DNA of 13,785 nt from assembly GCA_020425835.1 (NCBI GenBank), contig JAGQRC010000028.1, forward strand, positions 1-13,785, read 5' to 3'. Each line of letters opens with the position of its first letter. Within the stretch, counting starts at the first letter, position 1. A program made the translations under genes and the position numbers. Of the stretch, positions 6,516-13,785 are shown one piece after another. This DNA comes from Planctomycetota bacterium. GTDB taxonomy: Bacteria; Planctomycetota; UBA8108; UBA1146; JAJFFE01. The notes under the pieces were generated by a model, which saw only the letters and a list, made by a program, of their open reading frames with translations, was not told where the DNA came from and did not search any database.

Positions 6516-7274
6516 CTACCAGCGGCCCCGGTGCACCAGACGATCCAACGAGAGGCGACTCCGTCGCGGCGCGACCTCGGCGTCGGGGGCGTAGCCGAGG
6601 GCGATCAGGAGCGCGACCCGATACCCGGGCGGAACACCGAGCACGCGGCGCACTTGGACCTCGCCAAAGCCCTCCATCGGACAGCTCGCCACGCCGCGCG
6701 ATGCGGCCGAGAGCATGAGGTGGGACGCGACGAGCATCGCCTGAGCACGCGCCCAGGCGGCCGGCTCCGCCGCCGGGAAAGCGGGCACCGCGCGGAAGCG
6801 ACCGAGGACGATCGTCGTCACCCGCTTCGCCGCGGCGAGGATGCCGAACGGCCCGCGACCGAACGAGAGCCGAACCATGCGTCGCATGAAGCCCGCGTAG
6901 CGGTCATCGATGCTGCCGACGGCGCGATCCGCGTCGAGCACCGCTTCGAGGTGGTTGCGGTGCACCTGCAGGTCGACGACCAGTGCGACGGTCACCGGCG
7001 CTGCGACGATCTGCCGCTGGTTCAGCGCGGCGCGGGCGAGCGCCGCTCGACGCTCTCCCCGGACCACCACGAAGTGTGTGGGCTGAAGGTTGTAGCCGCT
7101 CGGCGCACGGCGGGCGTCGTCCAGGATCTCGTCGAGGAGCGCGTCGGGGACGGGCCGCACGTCGAAGTCGCGGGCGGCGCGGCGCGCGCGAATCGCGTCG
7201 GGCACGGAGAGCGGCGGCTGGTCGCACCGCTCCTCTTCGACAGGGATGGACTCCGAGGTTCCGGCGTCGGGCAT
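6516..7274 (-). CDS. Nitroreductase-family FMN oxidoreductase
   Basis: A 252-residue flavoprotein of the nitroreductase superfamily, which uses NAD(P)H to reduce nitro, quinone or related substrates. The FMN-binding signature RRAARDFD (31-38) is present. So are APSGYNLQPTHFVVV (57-71) and the C-terminal SCPMEGFGE (197-205), followed by a VLGVPPGYRVALLIALGY strand-helix (211-228). A segment around 125-165 (RRMVRLSFGRG onward) forms the usual helical excursion over the dimer interface. The ATG at 7274 has GGAG six bases upstream and is chosen over a longer Arg-rich extension. The substrate is unknown; other members reduce nitroaromatics, dehalogenate or act in cofactor synthesis. The gene lies 50 bp after the DUF6941-like gene. 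Confidence 0.92.
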   Translation of the reverse strand: MPDAGTSESIPVEEERCDQPPLSVPDAIRARRAARDFDVRPVPDALLDEILDDARRAPSGYNLQPTHFVVVRGERRAALARAALNQRQIVAAPVTVALVVDLQVHRNHLEAVLDADRAVGSIDDRYAGFMRRMVRLSFGRGPFGILAAAKRVTTIVLGRFRAVPAFPAAEPAAWARAQAMLVASHLMLSAASRGVASCPMEGFGEVQVRRVLGVPPGYRVALLIALGYAPDAEVAPRRSRLSLDRLVHRGRW

Positions 7275-7324
7275 GAGGGGCTCCGTCGAACTCTGGCCGC
7301 CGCCCGCGAAACCGGTCCGGGGCT

Positions 7325-7729
7325 CTACTCCGTGCTCGGGATCACGAGCGCTTCGACGTCGGCGTGACCGATCGGCTCTTCGTCGTAGAGGATCTCCAAC
7401 GTGTACCGCCCCGGCTCCGGGAACTCCAGTGGCGGGAGATCGAAGATGCACTCGTGGTGCTCTCGACGATCATCGTGGCAGAGGTCGAAACCGGGACTCT
7501 CGTCGAGCGAGTGCTGATCGCTGAGCCGAACGAAGCGGAAGCGGATCGTGTGGCTCCCGTGGAAGTCGCTCAGGTTGAGGTAGATCGACGCCGGCTGGTA
7601 GGTCCCCGGGAACTCGTTCAGATAGACCCGATTGAACGTGCCGGCGATCACACACTTGCCGGTCTCGTCGTCGCGATAGATATGGTCGCAGAGAACGATG
7701 GCTTGGACGTGAGGGAGGACGTTCGGCAC
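7325..7729 (-). CDS. DUF6941-like protein
   Basis: A 134-residue, mainly beta protein. Near the start, VQAIVLCDHIYRDDETGK (8-25) leads into a hydrophobic strand and FNRVYLNEFPG. Towards the end, FPEPGRYTLEILYDEEPIG (103-121) forms a beta hairpin. This ordering (a start phrase with Cys-Asp, then a 'Gly-x-Tyr-x-x-x-(I/L)' C-terminal hairpin) fits my memory of DUF6941, a family of unknown function with a carbohydrate-module-like or lipocalin-like feel. I am moderately sure of the family and surer that it is a gene. The start is GTG at 7729 with AAGGTGA about seven bases before it. There is no signal peptide, so it is probably cytoplasmic. It lies 50 bp upstream of the nitroreductase, and the two may be co-transcribed. 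Confidence 0.82.
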   Translation of the reverse strand: MPNVLPHVQAIVLCDHIYRDDETGKCVIAGTFNRVYLNEFPGTYQPASIYLNLSDFHGSHTIRFRFVRLSDQHSLDESPGFDLCHDDRREHHECIFDLPPLEFPEPGRYTLEILYDEEPIGHADVEALVIPSTE

Positions 7730-7822
7730 GAGCGAATCACCTTGATTCCGGCTGCGGTGGTCCCGACGGCGCCGGCTGTGGTATCCGACGGCAGCCGTCC
7801 CGGACGATATCCGGTCGGGTGC

Positions 7823-7845
7823 GAGAAGAAGGGTCTCATCGACCC
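7823..7845 (-). terminator. Possible weak terminator after the 132-aa gene
   Basis: On the minus strand GGGTC, a five-base loop and GACCC form a short stem, followed by TTCTTCTC. It lies 117 bp past the stop of the 132-aa gene and before the DUF6941-like start. The stem is short, so the call is tentative. Confidence 0.3.
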
Positions 7846-7961
7846 CTCACCGAAGGATGACCGGGCCGTGAACACCGTGCAACACCCCGGGGCGGAAATC
7901 GTGTAACCGTGAAGGCTTCGAAGGGTTGCTCGGGATCGTCCCGCGAAAGCGGCCTCGCACG

Positions 7962-8360
7962 TCACGCTCGAGCGACGTTCCGATACTTCGCGCGAAGGAT
8001 CGCCGCCTTGCCCGGCTTCGATCCGACGAGGTTCGCTTCGAGAAGATCCTCTCGACCGTGACGCGCGAGGATGGCGGTCACCCGGGCCGAGAGCTTGGGA
8101 CTCCGGTCCGCGACGGCAACCGCGATGCGCTCGAGGATCTCGTCGGAGAAACCGGCAGGTGGGTGACGATCGCAGAGCTGCTTGAAGAGCTCGCGCTTCT
8201 CCCGACCCTCGGCGGCGAGGAACGCATCGACTCGCTCGTCGAGGGTCGGTTCATCCGAGGGCTGGCCTCCCGACGGCGAGTTCGCGCCATCGACCGGTCG
8301 GCCTCGGTCCTCTTCGAAGGGAACGGCGTTGGGCTCGGTGGCGCCGGCGTCGCCGGCCAC
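7962..8360 (-). CDS. Uncharacterised 132-aa helical protein, coupled to the basic small protein
   Basis: No family is recognised. The N-terminus (1-40) is Pro/Gly/Asp-rich and probably disordered. From about residue 42 (ERVDAFLAAEGREKRELFKQ) it is helical, with a second helical block (SDEILERIAVAVADR) and a basic end (KAAILRAKYRNVARA) that could be a nucleic-acid or partner-binding tail. The start is GTG at 8360, three bases after the TAG stop of the 62-aa gene. Translation is probably coupled, and the pair likely functions together. Its codon use is typical of the real genes here, with strong third-position GC in this frame. Confidence 0.78.
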   Translation of the reverse strand: MAGDAGATEPNAVPFEEDRGRPVDGANSPSGGQPSDEPTLDERVDAFLAAEGREKRELFKQLCDRHPPAGFSDEILERIAVAVADRSPKLSARVTAILARHGREDLLEANLVGSKPGKAAILRAKYRNVARA

Positions 8361-8363
8361 GAA

Positions 8364-8552
8364 CTAGTCCGACTTCTTCTTCGCGCGATTGGCGAGGTGC
8401 TTCGCACGCAGCTCCATCTGCCGCGCCTTGCGCTGCGCCCGCTTGACGTGCTTGCGGGCGGTGCGCTCGTTGGCACCTCCCTTCGCCGTCTTCAGCTTCT
8501 CGCGCGTCTTCTCCACCCGCGCCTTGACGGCCGTGCTTCGGTCCTTGCCCAT
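8364..8552 (-). CDS. Very basic 62-aa protein, possible nucleic-acid binder
   Basis: A 62-residue protein with 13 Lys, 10 Arg and only 6 Asp/Glu. It is predicted to be almost entirely helical from about residue 8, with Ala-rich heptad-like spacing (KHVKRAQRKARQMELRAKHL, 34-53) and a KKKSD end. I recognise no family. The strong positive charge suggests binding to DNA, RNA or ribosomes, which is inference. The ATG at 8552 has an excellent GAGGAGG site nine bases upstream and a promoter 83 bases upstream, which supports a real expressed gene despite its size. It is the first of a two-gene unit with the 132-aa protein. It has no clear histone H1-like (S/T)PKK or PAKKA repeat, so I do not assign it to that group. 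Confidence 0.85.
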   Translation of the reverse strand: MGKDRSTAVKARVEKTREKLKTAKGGANERTARKHVKRAQRKARQMELRAKHLANRAKKKSD

Positions 8553-8561
8553 GGGGTCGAT

Positions 8562-8568
8562 CCTCCTC
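8562..8568 (-). promoter_or_regulatory. Strong ribosome binding site of the basic small protein
   Basis: GAGGAGG on the minus strand, nine bases before the ATG at 8552. It is the best ribosome site in the window and supports both the reality and the start of this short gene. Confidence 0.7.
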
Positions 8569-8634
8569 GAGGTGTTTTGCCGACACGCCCCCGATGGCCC
8601 GAGAGCGGCAATGGCTCCAGATTGAGAGCGGCGG

Positions 8635-8663
8635 ATTGTAGGGGTTCGGGCGTCGGAGGTGAA
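8635..8663 (-). promoter_or_regulatory. Sigma70-type promoter for the two small genes
   Basis: On the minus strand TTCACC (8658-8663, four of six) is followed by a 17-bp spacer and TACAAT (8635-8640, five of six). It starts 14 bp past the YceH stop and would give a leader of about 75 bases to the basic small protein. Confidence 0.5.
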
Positions 8664-8677
8664 GTCCGACCGGCGCG

Positions 8678-9376
8678 TCAGTCGGCGACGATCCCGAGGC
8701 GGCCCTCGACGATCTCGAGGCGCTCGCGCAACTCGCGGATCTCCCGTTCGAGAGCGGAGATCGTGGCGTTGGGCGCCGACGCGACCACTGCCGCCGGCGC
8801 GGCAGGACGGGAGGGGCTCGGTCCGACCGCGACGTCCGAGACCTCGGGCTCCGCGGCCTTGACCCGCTCGAGCTCCGCGGGCGGGTAGAGATTGTGCGTG
8901 TAGCGAACTCCCCGCTTCACACCGTGCGGCGTCAATCTCACCACCAGCGGGTGCTCGCGCGCCTCGAGCCGATCGAGGACCGACTCGAGCTCGGGCAACG
9001 ACTCGATCGCCTTCATCCGACTCGCCCGCGTCCGCAGCTCCCCCACGGACTGCGCGCCGCGGAGGAGCAACTCGCCCATCACGGCCATCTCCTTGCCGTC
9101 GAGATCGAGCATCGACGAGAACTCCTGGCGGTACTTCTCGACGCGACCGCTCGCCGGATAGACGACAGTGATCAGATGGAGCTTCTTGAGTTCCTCGAGG
9201 AAGGTATCGACCTCTTCCTCGACGTACTCGATGACCGGATCGCGGTTCGACTTCTGGTTGCAGCCGGTGGTGACCGCGTTCAGCGAGAGCGGGTAGCTCT
9301 GCGGCGTCGTCAGACTCTTCTCGATGAGCACGCCGATGACGCGCCGCTGCGGTGCCGTGAGACTGGTGAGGGACAT
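8678..9376 (-). CDS. YceH/DUF480 family winged-helix protein
   Basis: A 232-residue DUF480 protein. The family hallmark is strong: RRVIGVLIEKSLTTPQSYPL (11-30), then SLNAVTTGCNQKSNRDPV (31-48). A second winged-helix domain covers roughly 95-165, including LLLRGAQSVGELRTR and the PHGVKRGVRYTHNLY end. A Pro/Ala linker (188-203) is followed by a C-terminal coiled coil (LEREIRELRERLEIVEGRLG, 209-228), as in YceH. The family's two tandem winged helices suggest nucleic-acid or protein binding, but its precise role is not established. The annotated frame can begin with TTG at 9394. The ATG at 9376 is preferred because it follows AGGAA closely and matches the family start. It lies 114 bp downstream of the ATPase-TPR gene and is followed by the small-gene promoter. 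Confidence 0.93.
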   Translation of the reverse strand: MSLTSLTAPQRRVIGVLIEKSLTTPQSYPLSLNAVTTGCNQKSNRDPVIEYVEEEVDTFLEELKKLHLITVVYPASGRVEKYRQEFSSMLDLDGKEMAVMGELLLRGAQSVGELRTRASRMKAIESLPELESVLDRLEAREHPLVVRLTPHGVKRGVRYTHNLYPPAELERVKAAEPEVSDVAVGPSPSRPAAPAAVVASAPNATISALEREIRELRERLEIVEGRLGIVAD

Positions 9377-9460
9377 GCGGTTCCTGGCCTCCAAGTCCGA
9401 GACGGAACCGCTAGCTTCTCGCCCCCTCCGCCGAAAGGCAAGAGGGAGGTCGCGATGGTC

Positions 9461-9482
9461 GTGGCGACCGCTGACGCGCCAC
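9461..9482 (-). terminator. Possible hairpin after the ATPase-TPR gene
   Basis: On the minus strand GTGGCG and CGCCAC form a six-base-pair stem with a ten-base loop, just after the ATPase-TPR stop. There is no T-run, so it would be a weak or Rho-assisted end. It may be chance. Confidence 0.25.
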
Positions 9483-9490
9483 CGTCGCGC

Positions 9491-12400
9491 TCATGCCGAC
9501 AACACCTGCTGCTCCGCCATCTCGTAGCGACGGAGGAGCTCGGTGATCGGATGGTTGTCCCAAACGGTCCGACGATGCCGCTCCGGCGAAGCCTTCACCA
9601 CCGCGAGCAACACGCGCCGCGCCTTCTCGAGGTGGGTGCGGACGACGCCCGGCTTGTTCCGCTGGTGATAGAGGCGAGCGAAGCCAGCGTGGACGTCGAT
9701 CTGCAGCTGCCGATCGTGGAGCTCCTGCGCATGCTCGAGCGCCGCTTCCAACGTCTGGATCGCACGCGGCAGGTCCTGACTCTTCGCCTGTTTGTCGCCC
9801 TCGATCATGCCGCGAGCCGCCAGACCGCGAGCGAGATAGGGACGAAGACCGAGATCTCGCGCGATCTCGAGCGCTTCGCCGCACTGCGTCTTGGCGCGCT
9901 GGTGATCGCCCCACCGCGTGTAGATCTCGCTCTCGGCGACGAGCGCTCGACAGCGCCCCTCGAGAATGCCGAGCTTGTTGAAGATCTCTCGCGCGGTCTG
10001 CACTTCCTGGTGCCCCGAGGCGTGCGCCTTGGCCAAACTCCGGATCCGTCCGAGGAGGAGCCAGGCCTCCGCTTCGAGTCGATCGAGCTCGAGCATGTCG
10101 CTCATCGCGAGCGCGGCGAGTCCGAGTTGCTCGGCCACCTCGCGCTCTCCGAGCCGGAAGTACGCCTCGCCGATGTGGATCAGCGCATGGGTGACCCCGG
10201 TCTCGTGGCCGACCTCGAGGTACGTTCGCAGACCTCGCAGGAGCGAGGTCTGCGCCCGTGTCAATTCACCTCGGGCCAGGTGCAGGAGTCCGACCTGCAC
10301 GTTGAACTCGGCCAACGTCTCGCGATCCGCCCCCGACGGCATCGCGTTGAGTCCCTGTTGGAACGCGTCGAGCGCCGCTTCCGTCTCGCCCGCCCAGCGA
10401 GCGACGATGCCGAGCCGCAGATAGAGCCGCGGGGCGACCGACGTCGACATCGGCCCGGCGCGCAGCGCCTTCCGCACCGTCGCCTTCGCGAGATCGAGCT
10501 CGCCTCGATCGCGCAGCAGATCGGCCAGCGAAGCGGTGGCCGTCGCGAGTCCATCCGGGTCCTTCGATCCCCAGCGCGACATCGCCGACTGTCGGCTGCG
10601 GATCGCATCGTCGCGCTCCGACCGAGAGCGGTAGTCGCACGGGAGTCCCGGGATGCCCGGAGCGGGTCCCTCCCTCGGCGTCACCTTCTGGTAGAGCGCG
10701 AAGAGACGGAAGTTCCGCGCGCCCTCGACCGCTTTGCCCATGAAGAAGCAGACCATGCCGAGCGCCCCGAGCAGCCGACTGTTGCGTCGTTGCTCCCCGA
10801 TCTCGGACTGGATCTCCAGCGCGCGACGGAAGGCCTCGAACGAGAGATCCCACGCGGACTGTCGCGCGTGGAGATAGCCGAGCCGTTCCTGAACCCTCGC
10901 CTCGAGAAGGCGCGAGCCGGTCGCGTGCGCGATCGGCAACGCTTCTTCGAGGAGCGCGTGGGCCGCGGGGTAGTCGCCCTCCTGCTCCGCGAGGAACGCC
11001 ATGCGAAGGAGCGAGTCGATGATGCTCATCGAGGCCCCTTGCTCGCGGGCGAGTTTCAGGTACTGCTCCTCGAACTGTCGCGCCTCGACGAACTCGCCGC
11101 GGCGGAAGTGGATCTCCTCGGTGACACGGCACAGTTCGAGGAACTCCGGATCCCCCGTGAGATCGTCGATCTCCGAGGCCTCCAGCCCCTCGTGGCAGTA
11201 TCGAAGCGTCTCCTCGAACTCCCGACGCTCGAGGCAGCAGCGCGCCAAGCAGGCGTAGACCTTCATGCGCTCGTGCGAACGCTCCTCATCGCGAACCGCC
11301 GCGAACGCGGTCTGGTAGAGCTCGAACTCCCGGTCGTGGAACTTCCAGCTCGCCGCGAGCTCACCGAGGCGGCGCCACAGACCCGCCTGCACCTCGGGCT
11401 CGAAGTCGTTCGCCCGATGGGCGAGGAGTTTCTCCATGGCGTCGAGCACGCGACGATCGGGGTCGTTCACTTCGCTGAGTACGCTGACGAGCGCGCGGAT
11501 GCCGCTCTCGACGCGCGGCGCAGCGGCGTCGTTGAGGGTCGTCAACAGGCCGCGGTAGATCGCGCTCGCACCTTCGAAGTCGTAGAGACGCAGCGACTCG
11601 TCGGCCGCGGCGAATCCCGCCTCCACCAACGCCGGACCGTCGGTGCCCTGCGCGAGGTGGTGATAGATCTCCCGGTAGCGCCGATTCGGGCGCTCGTCGG
11701 GATAGGAATGCTCGATCGCTTCGGCCACCGCGAGATGGAGATTGCGACGCTCGACCTTCGTCAACGAGTCGAGGATCGGCTGCCGATCGCGACGATGCGC
11801 GAGCGCTACACCGCCCCGGTGCAGCCGACGCACCCAACCGGCTCGCTCGATCGCATCGAGCCACCGCTGGAAGGTCGGCGACTCCGCCTCCTCGCTGAGA
11901 TGGGCCACTCGGGCGAGCATCTCAGTGGAGATCGGCTTGCCGGCGACAGCGAGCACGTGGAGCAGTCGACGCTCCTCGGGGATCAGCGAGCGCACCGCGC
12001 GATGGACTTCGGTCTCGTAGCGCGGCAGTGCGATGAGCCGACGAACTCGGGACTCGCTCGACCCGGTCGCGTTCTCCTCCCGCTCGCGCCGCATGCGGAA
12101 CGCGAGGTCGAGCGGATTGCCCTTGGTCGTCTGATAGAGCTTCTCGCGCAGCGACAGCGGAATCTCCTCGCCGAACGCCTCTCTCAGGGTGTCGGCGAAC
12201 TCGTCGCGGTCGAGACCGCGCAACGGAATCGCGAGCACTTCGCCTTCCGGCAGGTCGATCGGGAACGACGCCTCGGCGTCGGTGCTGAGGACGATCGACA
12301 ATCGGGGCGGCGCCGAGAGGGGCAACCCGCTACGACGTCCCTCGCGCCGCGTCCGAACGACGCGCGCCATCGTCGACAGGATCTCGCGACCGAGGCCATC

Positions 12401-13168
12401 GAGCGACTCCGCACGATCGACGTGGAGCACGGTCGGCACGATCTCCGCCACGCAGAGGAAGAGCCCGGCGAGATGATCGACCAGTCGGTTGCGCTCGTGC
12501 CACGGAACGAGCGGCGGGAACGGCCGGACGTCACATCCCCAGTCGATCTCCGGAAGAACGAGGTGGAGCGCCGGCGCGTGCTGCTCGACGATGTGGTCCC
12601 ACGCTTCCTGCCAGTCGAGGCCGAACTCGTCGGCGAGGTCGCGCACCCGGGCGAGCAGCGATCGTGCGGCACAGAGGATCGGCTCGAGCACCTCACCGAT
12701 GCCATCGAACGCTTCGCCGCGCAGGAAGAAGATGCCGTCCTCGCTCAGGCTCGCGCTGGCGGCATCGACCAGGGTCGACTTCCCCGCGCCCGCGTCACCC
12801 GAGAGCCAGACCGCGAACGCGGGATCGTGCTGGGGATTCTCACGGGTGGCCGCGCGCAGGGCACGCTCGAGCTTCGTCAGATGCCGGTCCGAGACGCGGA
12901 GCCGCGCGGGATCGTCTTCGTCCAGAGATTCACGATCCGAAGGCTCACCGTCCGATGGCTCATCCACTGGACTCCGGTCGCCGGCCATCTCGTCACCGGG
13001 GACCGCATCGGCAGGTTCCGATTCATCCGCGACTTCCGATTCATCGGCGACGGAGTCCTCGACGTCGCACGGATCCGCAGCGGCGAGGGCGTCGGCCTCG
13101 ATCGAAGTCGAATCGGCGGGCGCTTCGTCGTCGACTTCGCTATGGACGCTGTCGGGCCTCTCTTGCAT
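9491..13168 (-). CDS. Large ATPase-winged helix-TPR protein (STAND/AAA16-like)
   Basis: A 1225-residue protein. An acidic, Asp/Glu/Ser-rich tail (1-90) is probably disordered. A P-loop ATPase follows, with Walker A GDAGAGKST (124-132), a Walker B strand TVLHVD ending at D251, a following strand (LSIVLST, 290-296) and the KGNP motif (349-352) characteristic of large predicted ATPases (COG3899/AAA16-like). The region near 395-485 looks like a winged helix. From about 500 to 1210, repeated 34-residue-like helix pairs make a TPR array, for example YRGLLTTLNDAA and FRRALEIQSEIGEQ. Relatives are often fused to an N-terminal Ser/Thr kinase, and none is visible here. The residue after the Walker B Asp is Arg (R252), where family members usually have a second acidic residue, so hydrolysis may be slow or absent. 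It is probably a scaffold or switch in signalling; the partner is unknown. The ATG at 13168 has only weak ribosome-site similarity. Confidence 0.93.
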   Translation of the reverse strand: MQERPDSVHSEVDDEAPADSTSIEADALAAADPCDVEDSVADESEVADESEPADAVPGDEMAGDRSPVDEPSDGEPSDRESLDEDDPARLRVSDRHLTKLERALRAATRENPQHDPAFAVWLSGDAGAGKSTLVDAASASLSEDGIFFLRGEAFDGIGEVLEPILCAARSLLARVRDLADEFGLDWQEAWDHIVEQHAPALHLVLPEIDWGCDVRPFPPLVPWHERNRLVDHLAGLFLCVAEIVPTVLHVDRAESLDGLGREILSTMARVVRTRREGRRSGLPLSAPPRLSIVLSTDAEASFPIDLPEGEVLAIPLRGLDRDEFADTLREAFGEEIPLSLREKLYQTTKGNPLDLAFRMRREREENATGSSESRVRRLIALPRYETEVHRAVRSLIPEERRLLHVLAVAGKPISTEMLARVAHLSEEAESPTFQRWLDAIERAGWVRRLHRGGVALAHRRDRQPILDSLTKVERRNLHLAVAEAIEHSYPDERPNRRYREIYHHLAQGTDGPALVEAGFAAADESLRLYDFEGASAIYRGLLTTLNDAAAPRVESGIRALVSVLSEVNDPDRRVLDAMEKLLAHRANDFEPEVQAGLWRRLGELAASWKFHDREFELYQTAFAAVRDEERSHERMKVYACLARCCLERREFEETLRYCHEGLEASEIDDLTGDPEFLELCRVTEEIHFRRGEFVEARQFEEQYLKLAREQGASMSIIDSLLRMAFLAEQEGDYPAAHALLEEALPIAHATGSRLLEARVQERLGYLHARQSAWDLSFEAFRRALEIQSEIGEQRRNSRLLGALGMVCFFMGKAVEGARNFRLFALYQKVTPREGPAPGIPGLPCDYRSRSERDDAIRSRQSAMSRWGSKDPDGLATATASLADLLRDRGELDLAKATVRKALRAGPMSTSVAPRLYLRLGIVARWAGETEAALDAFQQGLNAMPSGADRETLAEFNVQVGLLHLARGELTRAQTSLLRGLRTYLEVGHETGVTHALIHIGEAYFRLGEREVAEQLGLAALAMSDMLELDRLEAEAWLLLGRIRSLAKAHASGHQEVQTAREIFNKLGILEGRCRALVAESEIYTRWGDHQRAKTQCGEALEIARDLGLRPYLARGLAARGMIEGDKQAKSQDLPRAIQTLEAALEHAQELHDRQLQIDVHAGFARLYHQRNKPGVVRTHLEKARRVLLAVVKASPERHRRTVWDNHPITELLRRYEMAEQQVLSA

Positions 13169-13203
13169 CCTGTCACTTTCGATACTCGTGAGGTTTCGCG
13201 TTC

Positions 13204-13220
13204 TCCGGGATAGTCCGGGA
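13204..13220. repeat. Direct repeat in the divergent intergenic region
   Basis: TCCGGGA occurs twice, ten bases start to start (13204-13210 and 13214-13220), between the divergent ATPase and SpoU genes. One helical turn of spacing would suit an operator or activator site. It is short, so chance is possible. Confidence 0.25.
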
Positions 13221-13310
13221 CGTCGGAGAGGGCTTCCTCGGAACGAGGGGCATGCTCACCTGAAGACTACGATTCCCGATGGGACACCGGCAAACCGGAC
13301 GCTTCCGCCG

Positions 13311-13785
13311 ATGCGCAAGAAGAAACCTCGATCCTCTCGCAAGCGCCGACTCGACGCCCACCGCCACGATGCGCTGGCCCGCGCGGAGGTGCCCAAACCG
13401 GATCTCGTGTTGGTGTTGGATCGGATCCGGAGCATGCACAACGTCGGGTCGATCTTCCGCACCGCGGATGGCTTCGGCGTGCGCGAGCTGGTGCTCGGCG
13501 GGTTCACACCCGCCCCGCCACGCCCGGAGATCTCGAAGACGGCGCTGGGGGCCGACGAGGTGGTTCCGTTTCGCTGCGTCGCCGACCCGAAGGTCGCGGT
13601 GCTGCAGCTGCGCGCGGCTGGGGCGACCGTCGTCGCGTTGGAGCAGACGCACGACAGCCGATCGATCTACGAGTTCGAGTTCCCGACCCCGCTCGCGCTG
13701 GTGCTCGGGCACGAGACGGAAGGGGTCGATGATGAGTTGCTCGACTTCGTCGACGCCGCGGTGGAGATCCCCATGCTGGGATCGA
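13311..13785 (+). CDS. SpoU/TrmH-family RNA 2'-O-methyltransferase (C-terminus beyond window)
   Basis: The frame runs from ATG 13311 for 158 codons to the right edge. A basic N-terminal tail (MRKKKPRSSRKRR, 1-13) suits RNA contact. The SPOUT trefoil-knot motifs follow in order: motif 1 MHNVGSIFRTADGFG (42-56), motif 2 LVLGHETEGV (130-139) and the start of motif 3, IPMLGS (153-158), where the window ends. Such enzymes put a 2'-O-methyl group on a ribose in tRNA or rRNA using S-adenosylmethionine. Length so far fits the short TrmH/TrmL-type members; the exact target cannot be told. No good ribosome site precedes the ATG and no in-frame upstream ATG was found close by, so the start is less certain than the product. 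It is the only plus-strand gene and is transcribed away from the ATPase gene. Confidence 0.93.
   Translation, partial: MRKKKPRSSRKRRLDAHRHDALARAEVPKPDLVLVLDRIRSMHNVGSIFRTADGFGVRELVLGGFTPAPPRPEISKTALGADEVVPFRCVADPKVAVLQLRAAGATVVALEQTHDSRSIYEFEFPTPLALVLGHETEGVDDELLDFVDAAVEIPMLGS

Noticed and set aside
7940..7952. A CCGC-GAAA-GCGG hairpin as a terminator for the 132-aa gene
   Set aside because: The stem is only four base pairs, with no T-run on the minus strand. It is likely chance in GC-rich sequence.
8894..13213. A 1439-codon plus-strand open frame antisense to the ATPase-TPR gene
   Set aside because: It is Arg/Glu/Leu-rich with no domain motifs and mirrors the GC-rich codon pattern of the real gene on the other strand. 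Such long antisense frames are expected in high-GC DNA.

Overview
This is a high-GC bacterial stretch, roughly two-thirds G+C by eye. It is gene-dense, with thirteen convincing protein genes. Twelve are on the minus strand; only the rRNA/tRNA 2'-O-methyltransferase fragment at the right edge is on the plus strand. No RNA gene, CRISPR array, insertion sequence or integrase is visible. The best lineage hints are a small secreted protein with two dockerin-type calcium loops, a secreted partner with cohesin-like repeats, and a very large ATPase-TPR protein. That mix is common in Planctomycetota and related environmental lineages such as Myxococcota. The assignment is a guess from protein style, not a marker-gene result.

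Layout, left to right. 1-1593: a secreted protein with two cohesin-like repeats, cut by the window edge, and just upstream of it in the same operon a small secreted dockerin-like protein. 1594-2286: about 690 bp with no gene I can support. 2287-2790: an atypical stand-alone response regulator. 2910-6399: a tight four-gene run, read SRPBCC protein, 480-aa D12 adenine methyltransferase, 382-aa D12 adenine methyltransferase, DUF423 membrane protein, with gaps of only 7, 12 and 18 bp. A good sigma70-type promoter precedes it at 6480-6507. 6516-7729: a nitroreductase and a DUF6941-like protein. 7962-8552: two small uncharacterised genes, one extremely basic, spaced 3 bp apart behind a good promoter. 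8678-9376: a YceH/DUF480 protein. 9491-13168: a 1225-aa ATPase with winged helix and TPR array. 13311-end: a SpoU/TrmH methyltransferase transcribed divergently from the ATPase.

Most of the window is ordinary housekeeping and accessory content. Three parts stand out. The cohesin-like/dockerin-like pair could be a calcium-dependent extracellular interaction module. The tandem divergent adenine methyltransferases have no visible restriction enzyme and could be a two-strand methylation unit. The ATPase-TPR protein looks like a kinase-less, possibly hydrolysis-altered relative of the large Ser/Thr-kinase/ATPase/TPR signalling proteins. None of these functions is proven by the sequence alone.
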